Assembly (NCBI RefSeq): GCF_028389875.1
Contig: NC_084673.1
Location: 14,979,501-15,043,500, forward strand
Length of the DNA stretch: 64,000 bases
From: Rhea pennata
Lineage: Eukaryota; Chordata; Aves; Rheiformes; Rheidae
Direction: 5' to 3'
Shown: one piece after another, positions 10,391-22,515 of the stretch
How the letters are laid out: each line of letters begins with the position of its first letter
How positions within the stretch are numbered: position 1 is the first letter of the stretch
Translations under genes and position numbers: made by a program
Notes under the pieces: model-generated
What the model saw: the letters and a program-made list of their open reading frames with translations, nothing else
The model's database searches: none
Told to the model about the DNA's origin: nothing

Positions 10391-12860
10391 CTCAGTAGTG
10401 GACAATGGAAGATATATCAAGATGCAATTATAGTCTCCTATATGTTGATTAGTATATACCAGCTATGTCCCTGGATGACTTAAAAATGATCATGAGATAA
10501 CTCCAGTTTACACTACTGGAATAGAGCTTTTATCAAATGGAGAATTATTGGAGCAGAGCGTCCCAAATACACCTTTGTTCCCAGTTAAAATCCTTAATGG
10601 GATTGGAAAGGTACAGAAATCACTTCCACTTGGCTTTATCCTCTTGCTAAGGGAGTTTGTTGCTGGTCATTTAGAGCAAAGTATCTCTTCCTTTGTGCCA
10701 CTTGTGCAGAATAAGGCCTGGTTTAGGATTTGTAAGTCGCCTGTGCGGGGGCTGCATCTAGGCTGGATGGTTTGCTAGCGTTCATGGCAGGTGCTCGTCT
10801 CCCTGTAACCTAAACTGAGGTCCTCAATATTGCCATTCCCTTCTGCCCAGGCAGCCAGGTTTCCTTCCTGTGGAAGTCAGGAGAGCAGGCGGTGGGTTGC
10901 TTGGTGTGGGCTGGGAACGTAGCTAAGGCAGGAATCTGAAAGGGGAATTTTCTTTGTTTCTGCCGGTTGAGGCATGGCTTGACCATGGCTTGATGGTCAA
11001 GCACCATTTTTTGCACTGTTGTGCAAAACTAGTTATTTTCATCAGCCTCTCCTGCACATTTGTCAATAAAAGGCTAACTTCTGTAGCTAAATTTACACTA
11101 CACCAAGGTGGGCAGTTTTCTGGCAGAAGTAGCCACGTGTCTGTACTGGCAGCAGGCATGCTCTCGGAGCCGGGTCTGGGAACCTTGCTGGTGTTGCTTG
11201 GAAAATCAGATGCGCCCGATACACGGCACGCTGCTGACAGGCACGGATCTGACACGTTCTGCGGTTTTCCGCTATTCCGTCTGCCCTTGTAAGTCGCAGT
11301 GTGAAGCAGAAAGATGACTGGGATTTCTGGGGGGACCTACGCTCCTTCCTAAAGGAGTACTAATGCTGGCTGCTGTAAGAGCAGATGGGATTTGTAGGAA
11401 CCTCAAGCTCCATCTGTTCACAATAGACGAGATGAGCCCCAGATTCAGGGCGCAGCTGAATTCAGTGGTTAGCCCGGCGCTGTCAGCTGGAGGTGAAGAG
11501 CAAGTGGGTCAGAGCAGCGAGATTAGAAAGCAGAAGGTGGAGACTTCTAGAAAATGATAGAAAACATTTTCACCATTAAAATACACATGTAGGAGAAGCA
11601 AAAAGTCTAGCAAGGCCTTCTTCTAAATATGACTGTTTATCCTCTGAACAGCATTATTTTACCTTTAAGTTACCTACAATTGTGGCTACGCTGAACAAAT
11701 CAGCTAGCTGACTGCAGCATACAACCTTTTACTTAGTGGGTGGAGCTGGCACGGCAGCGTTTGTAACCTCAGAAGCCTGAATAACCCAGATTCGAAAACC
11801 ATCGTGCTCGCCAGCCTATGCGAGGAACGTGTAATTAGAGCAGCTCTGACTATTCCTATTGAAGCAGCTTTTGCAGCTTCTTGTTAGTTCTGATAACAGC
11901 CATGTTGCTGCTTCTGCCCTAATTGCCCTAACAATCTTCCGAGGGCTCCGTCCTGCAGTTACTCAGTACATACAGTTGCTGCTGAGCACGCTGCCCAGAA
12001 AACGACGGGGCTACCGGCAAGAGCAGGGAGCAGTGGTGGCTGGTGTTCAGCAAGTTTTGTCCCCCAGGAGCTAGAACGAACATGATCGTGTGATCGATAC
12101 GTTTCTTCGCTCTGATCTCCACAGGTAAACGTGTGTTTGCATCCATGAGGATCTCTGCAGCTAACGCTTACTAAAGCTCATGAGCTCAGCTGTGACTTTC
12201 AGGAGCACTTTCTCATACTCCTGCTGAAGAGCTCCCTTAATGATGAGTGTATCTGAGATTGCATCCCTTTGCTGATTAACTCACTAATTCATACATGGGG
12301 AGAAGATGCCAAGATTTCATTTTCCTTCTATTATCTTTGACATGTTTCACATTCTCCCTGGGGTGGGAGAGCTACACCTCATTTTGGCAGTGATAGTGAT
12401 TCTCAGTTGCCACCTAACTGCCCGCTTTTGGAGCAACAGGACACCCTTTGCTGCCTCTCTGTGGCATAAGTTCTTTGAACTGCTCAGCCTCAGGTGAGGC
12501 CGTGCTCATGCAAGTGAAGTTGTTTTCCCAACTGTATGGTCTTGTCACTACAATCTCAGACTATAGCTGTGCACATGCACATGCAAAAATAAGCTGCATG
12601 TCCTCAAATGCTCAGGAAGATCATCACAACTAAAGAAAACAGAATTTTCCACATAAGGCAAAATCTCTACTTCGGAGCCTCAGCTGATGTCAGTGAGGTC
12701 AGGCTGAGTTAGTAAGTCAGGATCTTGCCAGTGTAACACAGTTTACCAAGTGGTGAAGCTGAAATACTTTAACACAAATTTATCATTCACTTCCTCAGGG
12801 GAATTTGTCTGATATGTTGCAATCATCTGGATATTTTAACAGAGTTTCAATAGACTTGCA
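10391..12860. other. Noncoding stretch, nothing recognised
   Basis: The open frames at 10954-11292 and 10923-11255 lie on opposite strands of the same DNA and have no known domain. No repeat family is recognised. Confidence 0.4.
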
Positions 12861-12868
12861 TCAAAATC

Positions 12869-12940
12869 ATTTTGCCATCATCTTGACATAGTAATGTAGT
12901 CTCTAGTGACTGCAGTGACATTATTTTGCCATCATCTTGA
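12869..12940. repeat. 18-bp direct repeat, two copies
   Basis: ATTTTGCCATCATCTTGA occurs exactly at 12869-12886 and again at 12923-12940, 54 bp apart. The DNA between the copies is not repeated. This is a small local duplication or slippage event with no recognised family. Confidence 0.85.
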
Positions 12941-13418
12941 TATCATCTATTACAGCATTGTGGTCCCCATGCTCTGGCATTGCTGAGTGCTTTGCCTCAT
13001 TATATTATTTTCATAAGCTTGCACTGAAATTAGTGTGAAAGAGCTGTGGTTTTCATAGCCAGTTACATGCATAGGGGGAGTTCCCTGAAATCAGAAAAGA
13101 TATTTCAAGTATACTGATCAGCTATTTTAAGAACACTCCAGATTTTTAACATTTTTCCTTTAAATGACCAAAATGTTTAATTCATACAAAGCTGCCAGAA
13201 AAATGTTCACTTAGGAGGTAAATGATGTTTTATTCCGAGTTTGGCAGGAGTGCTCAAAACTGGTTCCAAATTATGCTTTGTTAAGTTAGTTTATGTTGCT
13301 TTTAATGATAGAGAATTTAAAATCTTTTTGGGGTGTGCACTGGAAGAAACATTGCTCAGTGCAGCCAGAAATAGCTGCAATATTGTTATGTTTGTGATCC
13401 AATGAGTCTTCTGCTTAT

Positions 13419-13515
13419 GATCCAGCTTCTTCTGATCCAGCTTCTTCTGAATAAGCTCAGTTCTGGACCATACCATTTTATTTTAAGTCTTGATCACAAA
13501 CATGATCACAAACAT
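13419..13515. repeat. Two short tandem duplications
   Basis: A 15-bp unit, GATCCAGCTTCTTCT, is duplicated exactly at 13419-13433 and 13434-13448. A 12-bp unit, GATCACAAACAT, is duplicated at 13492-13503 and 13504-13515. Both are exact, so they arose relatively recently by slippage. The short open frames that cross them are not genes. Confidence 0.85.
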
Positions 13516-16261
13516 AATCAGAAGCATTCATGGGAACAAATAACTTCAAAAAGAAGGATGGTCCTATTGAATTGTCCTGGGTAGGAAAAGGCTTGAGTTT
13601 GAGCTTAGCTTGGCCAGGTTCAGCTAAACCTATATAAGCTTGGCCATTTTTCATGGTCGAGATGAACTCTGCTTTGTCAATGAGATTACTCACTTGAGTA
13701 TGAAGTATACGCATAAGTAACTTGGAGTTAAGTAAAAGTCTCTGTAAAGTGCTGTAAGTCCCTGCTTCTCAAAATCTTGATGTTCTCGTGTCTCTATTGC
13801 ACTAGTCTCTCTTTCACCTTCTTAGTTATCCATACTTTCTAAGGAAAGCAACAGTTAGGCCTTCATAGAAGGCCATCAGATTATAAATGTGAAGTTAGAA
13901 AAAAATAGCTTAATTATTTCTTGATCAGGAAAAAATACTACTACAAAATAGTGATTTTGCTATTGATGTTACACTTTTCAGAAGTACAAAGATAGCAGGT
14001 TTAGAGTTTCAACATTTAAAGTATGTCATCTCACATTCCTGTCCTGATTCTTGCAATATTGTCTTTCTTGCTTGGCTTCCCTGTTATTTCTCTTCAATTA
14101 CAGCTCCCTCAAAGGCTGTACAGAAAAAAGATGCAAAAGAATAACAGGCCTTTATTCTTGACTTTCAGTGGTGGTAAAGTCTACTATAGCAAACATGCTG
14201 ACTTTTACTATCATTTCACATAGAAGTTGTTCTAACAAAAGGCCACCAACAAAATTCATAGAGTTAGTTAATGTTTGATTGCGATAGGATATAGGATGAT
14301 TTGAACCTTTTGTTCAAAATCAGAATTATCTCTTGGTGCTGCTAGATGTATTAAGTCTTCGTTAGCCCAAAAATGCGACTGAAATCAGACCATTCATGCA
14401 TTGACATCTGCTGAGCTTGCAGCTGAATAAAACTTTGTGTTTCTCTCCTACATTCATTGCACTGGCAAACAAATAATTATTTTCTGTTCCTATTTTATTC
14501 ATACAAAGCCACAGTGGACCAAATCTTGGTGCAAATACATGCAGTAGTAAATCTCCCATTGTCCCTAGCTGGGCCCATGGCCGGGCCCATCTATATGCAA
14601 GTTGTTAAGTCTGCCTTCACAAAAGCTGCCCAGTAACCCTGTTAGGATGCCAACAATCATAAATGTGCTCTGTTTTGTGGTGCATACTGGAGAACAACGT
14701 GTGCTAGGAAAAGAGTTACTGACAGAAGCAGCCACTGTCCCCAGGATGAGAAACCAGGCACGTCCTTTAGCAAGTCCTTTGTCAGTCCAAGGAGTCGCTT
14801 ATCTTCATAATGCAGCCAACAAGGGAAGCCTGAATTACCGTCGGGAAAACAGGCAAGTAGCCGCTACTGTAAGCTGAGCAGGAGAGGAGGCTAGGGAATA
14901 GGTCACTGGGACTGCCTTCTTCTGCAGGGAGCAAGAGGGGAGGTAGATAAATGAAAACAGGGTCTGTTTCAAAATGAGAATGTTTAATTAAGAGGCAACC
15001 ACAGAGAAAGGAGGAGCGGGAAGAAGCGAGGCAGAAGATGCCATAAGAGAGAAAAGGAGGGAGACGATGACAAAGTTAAAAAACTCAATGGTATTCTACT
15101 CATCTGTTTTTTTGACAATGAGAAGCATTTAACTTGCTCTGGCCAGCAGACAACACTTCTGGGAAAACACATAGCAAAACATTTCCGAAGTCTTGCTTAC
15201 CAGAAGTAGGAGCTGCAAGAGGAGCATCCCCAAAAGAGTCTCTTCATGGGGTAAGGCCCCCCGTGAAAAGGAGGGGACCCTGCTGAAGGACACACAGCTC
15301 GTGGAGGGGCTGCATGCGAGCAACACTTCTCCCACTTCAAAATTGCTTTCTGGGTGAATAACAGTTAATTGTCAAGGTAGGGGGAGGCATGTAGAGAACC
15401 CCTTTTCCCCAGAGGCAGGAAAAGCTTTTGTGAGCCCTTCTGCTGAAGTTGGTGAAATTAGGTGTCTGAAGAGCAGCTCGGGTTTTTGTTCTCAGGCCTC
15501 CAGGCTGAAGCACAGTGCAGAATGTTTAAAATGCTTCTGCCAGACTCTGCTCGCATCTTTCATTGTCAAACAATGAGTATAGTTATTCTTAATTTATTGT
15601 AGGATTCTCAGAGCTGGCAGATCACCAGTGTTGTTTCTTCTCTCCTTGGATTAACCCAGCCAACTCACTCTGTATTTCCCCGAGCTGCTTCTGCCAGTGG
15701 TGGTGTTTTGGATCCTGCAGCATCGACTAAGTCAATCAATCATCACAATCAGTGCTGGCACTGAGACACAAAATAACATGGAAAAAAACACTGCAACACA
15801 GCAAAGGGCTGGGTGGCACTGTGAAATCAAGAGCAGACACATCCTGCCAGTGGCTACAGTGGCTCATTGTTCGTGCGCTGTGTCTGTGTGTATGCACATG
15901 CATTGCAGGTTTTTCTTTACTGCTACAAGTTTGAGAAACTTGGCTAGGTATACTAGAAAAATAATTGACTGAAAATGCATCCTCTTTACAGCTTAAATAC
16001 AGTCCAGGTTAAAATAGGAAGGAGGAAGGATTTGTAGTTAAATAGGTTAGCATGGCACATTCTTAATGCAATGTTTTATTAACATGTAACTAAATATTGT
16101 TATTTGAATGTAATACATTGCATAACAAAATGCATCTCCTTTGAGACTGCCATCCTAAGAAATATATAGGTGCTTGTATAGGAGGGAAATGTAAGAATTC
16201 TTGCATATTTTTTTCTTATTTACTAGCGGACAAGCTATGCTTACTTTTGATGCCCCCAAAC
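13516..16261. other. Noncoding stretch, weak repeat traces only
   Basis: No gene is supported. About 14512-14560 ('ggaccaaatcttggtgcaaa' followed by 'tctcccattg') may be a remnant of the palindromic element family. The remainder is unrecognised. Confidence 0.35.
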
Positions 16262-16281
16262 ATTATTATTATTATTATTAT
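16262..16281. repeat. (ATT)n microsatellite
   Basis: Six to seven ATT units in a row. Such tracts often follow old L2/MIR tails, but no tail is recognisable next to this one. Confidence 0.9.
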
Positions 16282-16691
16282 GGCAATGTCGACTTACATG
16301 GTATAAATTCAGATACATTAACTTTCTTACCTATTGGGAGCCATGGCTTTCTGCAGCCCTACAGCTTCAGAGAATAGAGATGGAGTAAGCCTAGTCTGTG
16401 ACTTCAGTGAGTGGTAAGAATACAAATATCTTTGAGAATGTGAACTTAAATTGGTCAAGATTCTAGAGGCATTTGTTGAATTTTTCAAAAATTGTGTCTT
16501 TCAATGTGTTCTAAACGCAGCTAGCTCCAGGTTTAACTAGGTTTGAGAAAGGGATAAGTTCTTAGCTAGTGGCCAATAATGCAATGTCTCCACTTTGTGT
16601 TTGCGTTAGCTATGGGCCATGTAACTGGTGCGAACCAGGGGAAGCGGCAGAGTGGGCAGAATGTGATCAGTGAGACCGTGGGGTAACTTGG

Positions 16692-16756
16692 ACTTCAGCA
16701 TTTCTGGAGTCTAATAACGGAAGGTACCATGCACCTTCCGTTGCCCTCTGAAGTTA
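16692..16756. other. Hairpin-forming inverted repeat
   Basis: AACGGAAGGT at 16716-16725 and ACCTTCCGTT at 16733-16742 form a perfect 10-bp stem around a 7-nt loop. An outer pair, ACTTCAG at 16692-16698 and CTGAAGT at about 16749-16755, could extend it across an asymmetric internal loop. This could be a decayed palindromic transposon, a small structured RNA or chance. The stem is shorter and more asymmetric than typical microRNA precursors. Confidence 0.5.
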
Positions 16757-17194
16757 ATTCTCAGCAACTGCAGGGAGTATGCTATATCCAGTTAAATGTC
16801 CTCTGGAAACACAAGCAGAACTCCGCATTGAGGAAAGCCACTCGATGGCCTTCAAAAGACCTTCCAGGCTAAGCATGCTATCCAGGGCCTCACTAGTAGA
16901 TGGTAGAAGTGTGGACAGTTGTGCTGCAACCTCGCAGTAGAAAAGGCTGCCAATTTAGTCCCCAGTTCAAGCATCAAAGCGTATGCTGAGGTACATAAAT
17001 ACAGTGCATGAGGGATTGCCTTTATGCTTGAGGTAAAGCACCTGCTTAAAAGCACTTTTGAAGCTGTGACACTGTGGGGAGGCTGGGAAAGGGATTGCTT
17101 GAGTTGTGAAATACTGTGCTAATATGCAGGCAAAACTTCCATTTCACCATGCTGAATTTTCTCTCTACACTGATTGAAAAGAAGTCCTAGATAA

Positions 17195-19595
17195 GTGAAA
17201 TGGATTTTGAGAGGTCATCCAAGTCCATCCCCCTACCTCCATGGAGGATCAACTTTACATGCATAATTTCTGATAAGTATATGTCTTACATACTCTTGAA
17301 AACCTCCAAGGAGGTAGGCTCTACAACCTCCTCAGGCAGTCTATTCCAATGCTTAACTAGCTATATTATTACCAAGTGTTTTCTAATGTTTAACCTAAAT
17401 TTCCTGTGCTGCTGTTTAGCCCAGTAATTTTCCTTAGTGGATAGGAAAACTGTTTATTTCTTTCTTCTTAGTAACCAACTTTTATGTGTGTATGTATGTG
17501 TAGTACATGCATAGTCTTTATCTTTTCTTCTGTGGGCTGTATAAGAACCTTCTTTCAAGTTCTCCTTGCAGTTCCTGTTTACTAGAGCTCTGACCATGCT
17601 CAGAACCTGCCGCTAGATCTTCTCTGGTTGGTCCGTATCTTTTCTTGAAGTTGAAATCTGTTGCCTCATGTGATACACAGCTCCAGCTGTCAAAATTGCA
17701 CTGTATTCCTAGCACACATCCTTGCAATAGTCTGCTATCTTCCATGCAGCCCTTCTCAGCTTTACTGTGTGCAAATAAAAGCCTGTAGTTCCATCAAAAA
17801 AGATTGTAATGGAAGTATTTCATAGAAACAAATCCAGGGCAGTTGCCTGTGGAAATGTACTCAACAACATCCTTCCAGTTTTGACAGAGAGTTTTGTAGG
17901 TTCAGGTGGACTGTGTTTTTCTGGCTTGTTTATAACAATGTTCCTGAGCAGGACAATACTGGAAAGCTTTAATAAAATCAAGATTTACCTACTGTTTCTC
18001 CCCTGTTCCCACTGAAGGAAATTAAGCTGATTTAACGAATCTGTGTATTTTACAAACCCAGGCTAGCTGTTACTCATCTCCTTGTTATTTCCTGAGTGGT
18101 TACAAATAATTTGATTGTTTCTGTATTTTTCCAAAAATTGACCTTCATTCGCTGCTCTTTAATTTTATGCTTGTTTAATTCCTCCTTTCTATCTTTTCCC
18201 TCCCTTAAAGGATAGGCACTGTCATTTTTCTGTCTTCTGGTTATTCACCTATCCTCCACAAGCTCCCAAACATAACCACTAATGGCTCTGAGACTGCTTC
18301 AAACAGTCCGGTAGGATTCCTTAGGATGAATCGTATCTGACCCAACCAATTTGAAAGATCTAATTTATCTAAGTACTATTTAATCTGTTCTTCCCCTGTT
18401 TTCACTTGTGTTTCCGCCCCTTTGTCACTAGTGCTGTTTCCTGCCTGATCTTAGTTGACCTTTTTAGTAAAGATTGCAACAAAAAAGCTTTAAGCACTCA
18501 ACCTTTTTAGCATCACCTGTCAATAACTTTCCCTCTCTGTTCAGTAGCAGGCCAACACTTTTTCCTCGTCTTCCTCTTACGTATTTACAGAATAGCATAT
18601 TTACAGAATATTTTCTTACTATCATTTATGCTCCTTGCCAGATGTGTTCCATGTTCTCACTTGACCTCTCTAATTTGGGTCCTAAGTACTCTCCATATTC
18701 TTTCATCCTCATCTTCAGTAATGTGACCTAGGTTCAATCTTCTGCTCTCCGCTGGTGTTCAAGGTGAGGAGTGCATGATTTAGCCAAGGTGGCTTCTTAC
18801 AACACATCTACTGATTCTGCTGCTTTGGGATAATTTGTACATGTGCCCTTAACAGAACTATTTTAAGGAAGTGTCAGCTACTGTGAGCTTGTTGCCCATG
18901 AGATATTATTTACCAATTCTCTGAGTTTATTTAAGCTGCCTTTCTTCAACTGTGCTGTTTGTATTTTGCTGTTCTTTTTCCCCTCTGGGAGTTCTAAGTT
19001 TTTTCTCATCCCACGACTAACTACCACCCAAATTGCCTTCTATTTTCATACTTCTAGGCACGTATCTCCCTGACTCTTAAATCTGAGGAACCTTCCCTCC
19101 AATTGCTTCTCTAGCCTCGGTACAAAGAAATGTCAGCCCTGAGCTTTTGTCCTGCAATACCGCTTTCCCAACGGGAATCTCCGTTACCCTCCCTACCGTA
19201 TCCCTCCATGATCTTCAAGCCCAGTGTAGCATACGATTCATCTCGTTGCCCTCCAAAAGAAGTAGCTCCGTCCATCTGTTCTCTGTGGCTTTAGACCCAC
19301 CCCCCATCGTGACAGTGCCTGTGTTCATTCCCCCTTTTATTATTATCTGGAAATTTTTAACTGATCCTTCTCTTTCTTCATTTTACACTGTACAGCAAAT
19401 GTATCTATGGACAGTTTCATCCCTTTTCTCCCTGACCAAACTATACCATCTATATTAGTATTCTAGTCATGTGAATTAGCCCAAGTATCTCATGCTAATT
19501 AATTCATAATTTTGATCACGTATTAAAACCTCCAGCTCCTCCTGTTTATTCCCTGTATTTCTTGCATAGATTCTTGCAGTTACTCATTGCAATTA
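17195..19595 (-). mobile_element. CR1 LINE, long degenerate antisense copy
   Basis: Recalled sauropsid CR1 antisense consensus can be followed in order along the plus strand. The 3' UTR is at 17200-17440 (CCATGGAGGATCAAC, then 'ttgaaaacctcc', then 'ctccacaacctcc'-like sequence). Reverse-transcriptase ORF2 follows at 17860-18360 ('ataaaatcaagatttacct', then 'gctagctgttactcatctcc', then 'gtcttctgg' and 'ctaatggctctgag') and at 18460-18730 ('ttcagtagcaggccaacact'). The ORF2 endonuclease region is at 18900-19130 ('ccaattctctgagtttattt') and 19430-19590 ('attctagtcatgtgaattag', then 'acctccagctcctcctgttt'). The element therefore reads on the minus strand, with its 3' end on the left. It is interrupted by deletions and many stops and codes for nothing. 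The unrecognised part at 17440-17810 is a diverged or deleted section of the 3' half. Confidence 0.85.
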
Positions 19596-20454
19596 CACCC
19601 AGCATCTATCAGGAGCAATTCTAGTGAAGCCAGTGGGTCATGTTTTGTTATCGCTTACAAAAATGTCAGTCTAGAACGATTCTGATTTCATGAGGCTATT
19701 CTAGATTTATCCTCCTGAAGGTAAAAGAAGAATTTGGCCCACTAAAATGAATTCTGTGTGAAATAGCTTGTTCTTCTAATTGCTGGATATGTTATATATT
19801 GTATATAAGCAGTGTTATGTCAATAAAATATGGTCACCACACCCAGAATGTTTCGTCACAGAGCTTTTTGGATCCTATAATTGTCCTTCGCTTGTAATTG
19901 TGCTCACAGTAATAAGGTACATGGTTTAACATAATTTGCTGGGGGAAAAAAATGACGAGAGATCTAACCCTAGCTGAGGTATGCACGTAAGCAGAATATA
20001 CCATGTAGTTTGTGCTGCAGCAAAGCAGTAGAATGTGAGGTAGCAAAAGTCAGCTTTTGAGGTTTTATTACTTTTTGCTTTGTGATGACTGGCTTTGAGC
20101 CCACACATTTCTTGAATACACAATAGGGAGTTGGGCAAGACTGCAGAAATAAATTTTATTAACACACAATCACTGCAGCACCAGACAGAATAATCTCCTT
20201 TAGTCTCCTCTAGCTGGCAGAGTCCTCTTTGTACCAGGTCAAGTCAATTAGCAGTATAATGTACGACAGGTTTTATTTAAAAAGGGTTTAATTAAAGTTT
20301 TGTTACAAAGCTCGTACAAACTAACAGTCTGTCTTTTAGGGATATGTATTATCTAGAAATTGATTTTAACTTAAACACTAATTTACAGACTGTCCCCTTT
20401 AATAAGTATAATTCCTTGGAAGATATTAAAGTCCTCTTCCCCCAAACAAATTCA
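19596..20454. other. AT-rich noncoding stretch
   Basis: AATTTGGCCCACT at about 19730-19742 may be the end of a palindromic-family element. Nothing else is recognised. Confidence 0.35.
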
Positions 20455-20555
20455 GGTCCTGATTCAGCAGAACACCTAATTACTAAGGACTTCAATGAGG
20501 CCATTCAAGCACTGAAAGTTAAAGGTGTGCTCAAGCACTCTGCTGAATTGGGGCC
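20455..20555. mobile_element. Palindromic MITE, near-complete copy
   Basis: The ends are imperfect inverted repeats: GGTCCTGATTCAGCAGAACAC at the left and GCACTCTGCTGAATTGGGGCC at the right. The inner part has 'aaggacttcaatgaggcc', then 'gttaaaggtgtgctcaagca'. This is the sauropsid palindrome whose arms read 'gcttaaagttaagcatgtgc' and 'gggcctgattctgc'. It is about 100 bp long with no coding capacity. The 94-aa open frame across it is incidental. Confidence 0.7.
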
Positions 20556-21069
20556 TTACTATATAACTACTGTCCTGATTACACACATTGTTCAATTCAG
20601 TCATGTCTTTACTGAGAAATATATTTAAGAAATCACTAATTCTTTTAAGCATCTCATACAGGCCATTAAAAATGGGAACATGCTCTTCTGATAGATATAG
20701 ATTTTTTTTTCAGAAGTCCTAGTATCTTCTTAATTCTCACATCTAAATGCAATGGTTTAGATTGTTACCTGCATATATCTTCCCCCCGCCCAAGACTGAT
20801 ACCACTAATCCTGTTTCTGACTGCAGAGCAAAAGATGGTTCCCCAACTACTGTAAGTAAGCATAGCTGCATTAACTTAAATGAAGATGTCAGTTTATACC
20901 AACTGACAGTTACACCCCAGAAGTTTATTTAAGTACACTTTATTAATGAAAACTAGCTATATTATTCTATCAATTGCTAGCCACAAACTTTCACCTTATT
21001 CCAATCCCTATAAAATAATATCCCCAGAAGCCCAAATTATAATCACATTTCAAGATAATTTATAATTCA
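20556..21069. other. AT-rich noncoding stretch
   Basis: No gene or repeat family is recognised. Confidence 0.4.
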
Positions 21070-21107
21070 TTATATATATATATGAAAATATATATGTGTG
21101 TGTGTGT
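21070..21107. repeat. TA/TG microsatellite
   Basis: A TA run at about 21070-21082 and a TG run at 21095-21107 are joined by AT-rich sequence. Confidence 0.9.
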
Positions 21108-21168
21108 ATTCTTCTTAATTCCCGAGCTATATCATTTAGAATACGAAATGCATGGATAGAAAGGATTT

Positions 21169-21173
<5 letters not shown>

Positions 21174-21199
<26 letters not shown>
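21174..21199. repeat. Poly(A) tract, 26 bases
   Basis: An uninterrupted run of 26 A residues. No upstream processed-gene copy or SINE body is recognised, so there is no evidence that it is a retroposon tail. Confidence 0.95.
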
Positions 21200-22344
21200 G
21201 TGTTTTTCTGGCCCTTTCCTGAGTAGCGCGGTTATATTACATTAAAACCTTTGGAAAATTAATTTGCTCGATGGACAGAAAGGTAGGCAAACTGGGTTCC
21301 TACTCGCCTTCAGAGACACGGCAGACCTTCAGTAAGCGTGCCCAGTACGTACAGGAGCCCGGAGAGATGGGCCCTCCAGGGCAGCTGAAATGGGCAGGTC
21401 AGAAATGCTCCCATGGCTGACAGCAGCTCTGGGGAGGCATCAGCAGCAGCTGCTGCGTTAGCTTCCACCCGTGGGTCCAGAATGGTGGCTGGAGTCACTA
21501 AGAAGCTTTAAAAGGCTTCTGTCGTCCCTCTATAGCATTTGGGAAAGGCCTACCTTTCTGTTATAATGTTTTTTTTTTTTTTTTAATTTTTATTTCTTTT
21601 AAATCTTTGAAACACATGGAACCAGCTTACTTGCTTTGTGTAATCATCAGTCTAGTTCTGTTACGTTCTTCCCCATGGTATCAATTTCGATGAAAGCATT
21701 TTATTTTTTATGCTAAGGAAAAGTCAAATCACTAAAACATTTGAAGCAGTAGGCCTGTGTTGCCTAGTTCTAAATACGAAGAGTCTGAAACCCAAGATCT
21801 GACTGAGATCGTACTGGTTCTGCCCTCTGCTTAGAGGAGCCCCGCAGCGATGAGCAGGGAGGGCTGGTGCACGGTCAAAACGCGACAGAGGAGTAAAATG
21901 GAGGAGAAGCAGAGGGAAGGGGAAACAAGCGGGTATGGAAGGTCTGAAGAACGGAACAGAGCAATGCTTGACTAGAGAAATAAACTCTCTGGGACAAGTC
22001 TGGCACTGATGGATACTGTCACAGCTCCTCCGATTTCCATGCGCCTGCGACACTTGAGGCTGCTCAGGCTCTTACCTGCTCAGCGGAGCTGCGGGTGGGG
22101 ACGGCTGTCCCTAACGTTCCTCAGGGGCTGCCTCGTAGCTGGAAGAACAGGCTTGCTCATTTAAAATCGAATCAGGCTCAAGGCTTTTGTTTGCAACAAA
22201 AAAGTGTCAGAAATAGACTAGTTTTGCAAAAATCCTCAATAACCTGATAGCTTCACATAAAAACTCTCCGACGTTTATCCAGGATTAATGCTCGGTCGTC
22301 TTGCAAACTAAACACCTGCTGGCCATAACATATTTTACAGAAAT
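21200..22344. other. Noncoding stretch
   Basis: A T-run lies at 21569-21584. The open frames at 21310-21498 and 21724-22053 have no recognisable protein content. Confidence 0.4.
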
Positions 22345-22515
22345 TAAAAGCGCCTCGGATCGTTCTGCGAGGCGGAGCGCGCAGCGGGGTGCTGCTGGAG
22401 GGAGCTCCGCGCTGTGCTCCTGGCCGAGGCGGGGGCCGAGGGCGTCTGACCCGGCGAGCTGGCGCTTCGCGGGCTGGGATTTGCGCCGGCCAGGCGCGAG
22501 GCACGGTGGGGGGTG
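22345..22515. other. Small CpG island
   Basis: CpG-dense for about 170 bp, flanked by AT-rich DNA. It may be the outlying part of the 23.4-24.9 kb island cluster. Confidence 0.5.

Noticed and set aside
21070-21199. Retroposed gene copy ending in the A26 tract
   Set aside because: No gene-like body, polyadenylation signal or target-site duplication could be identified upstream.
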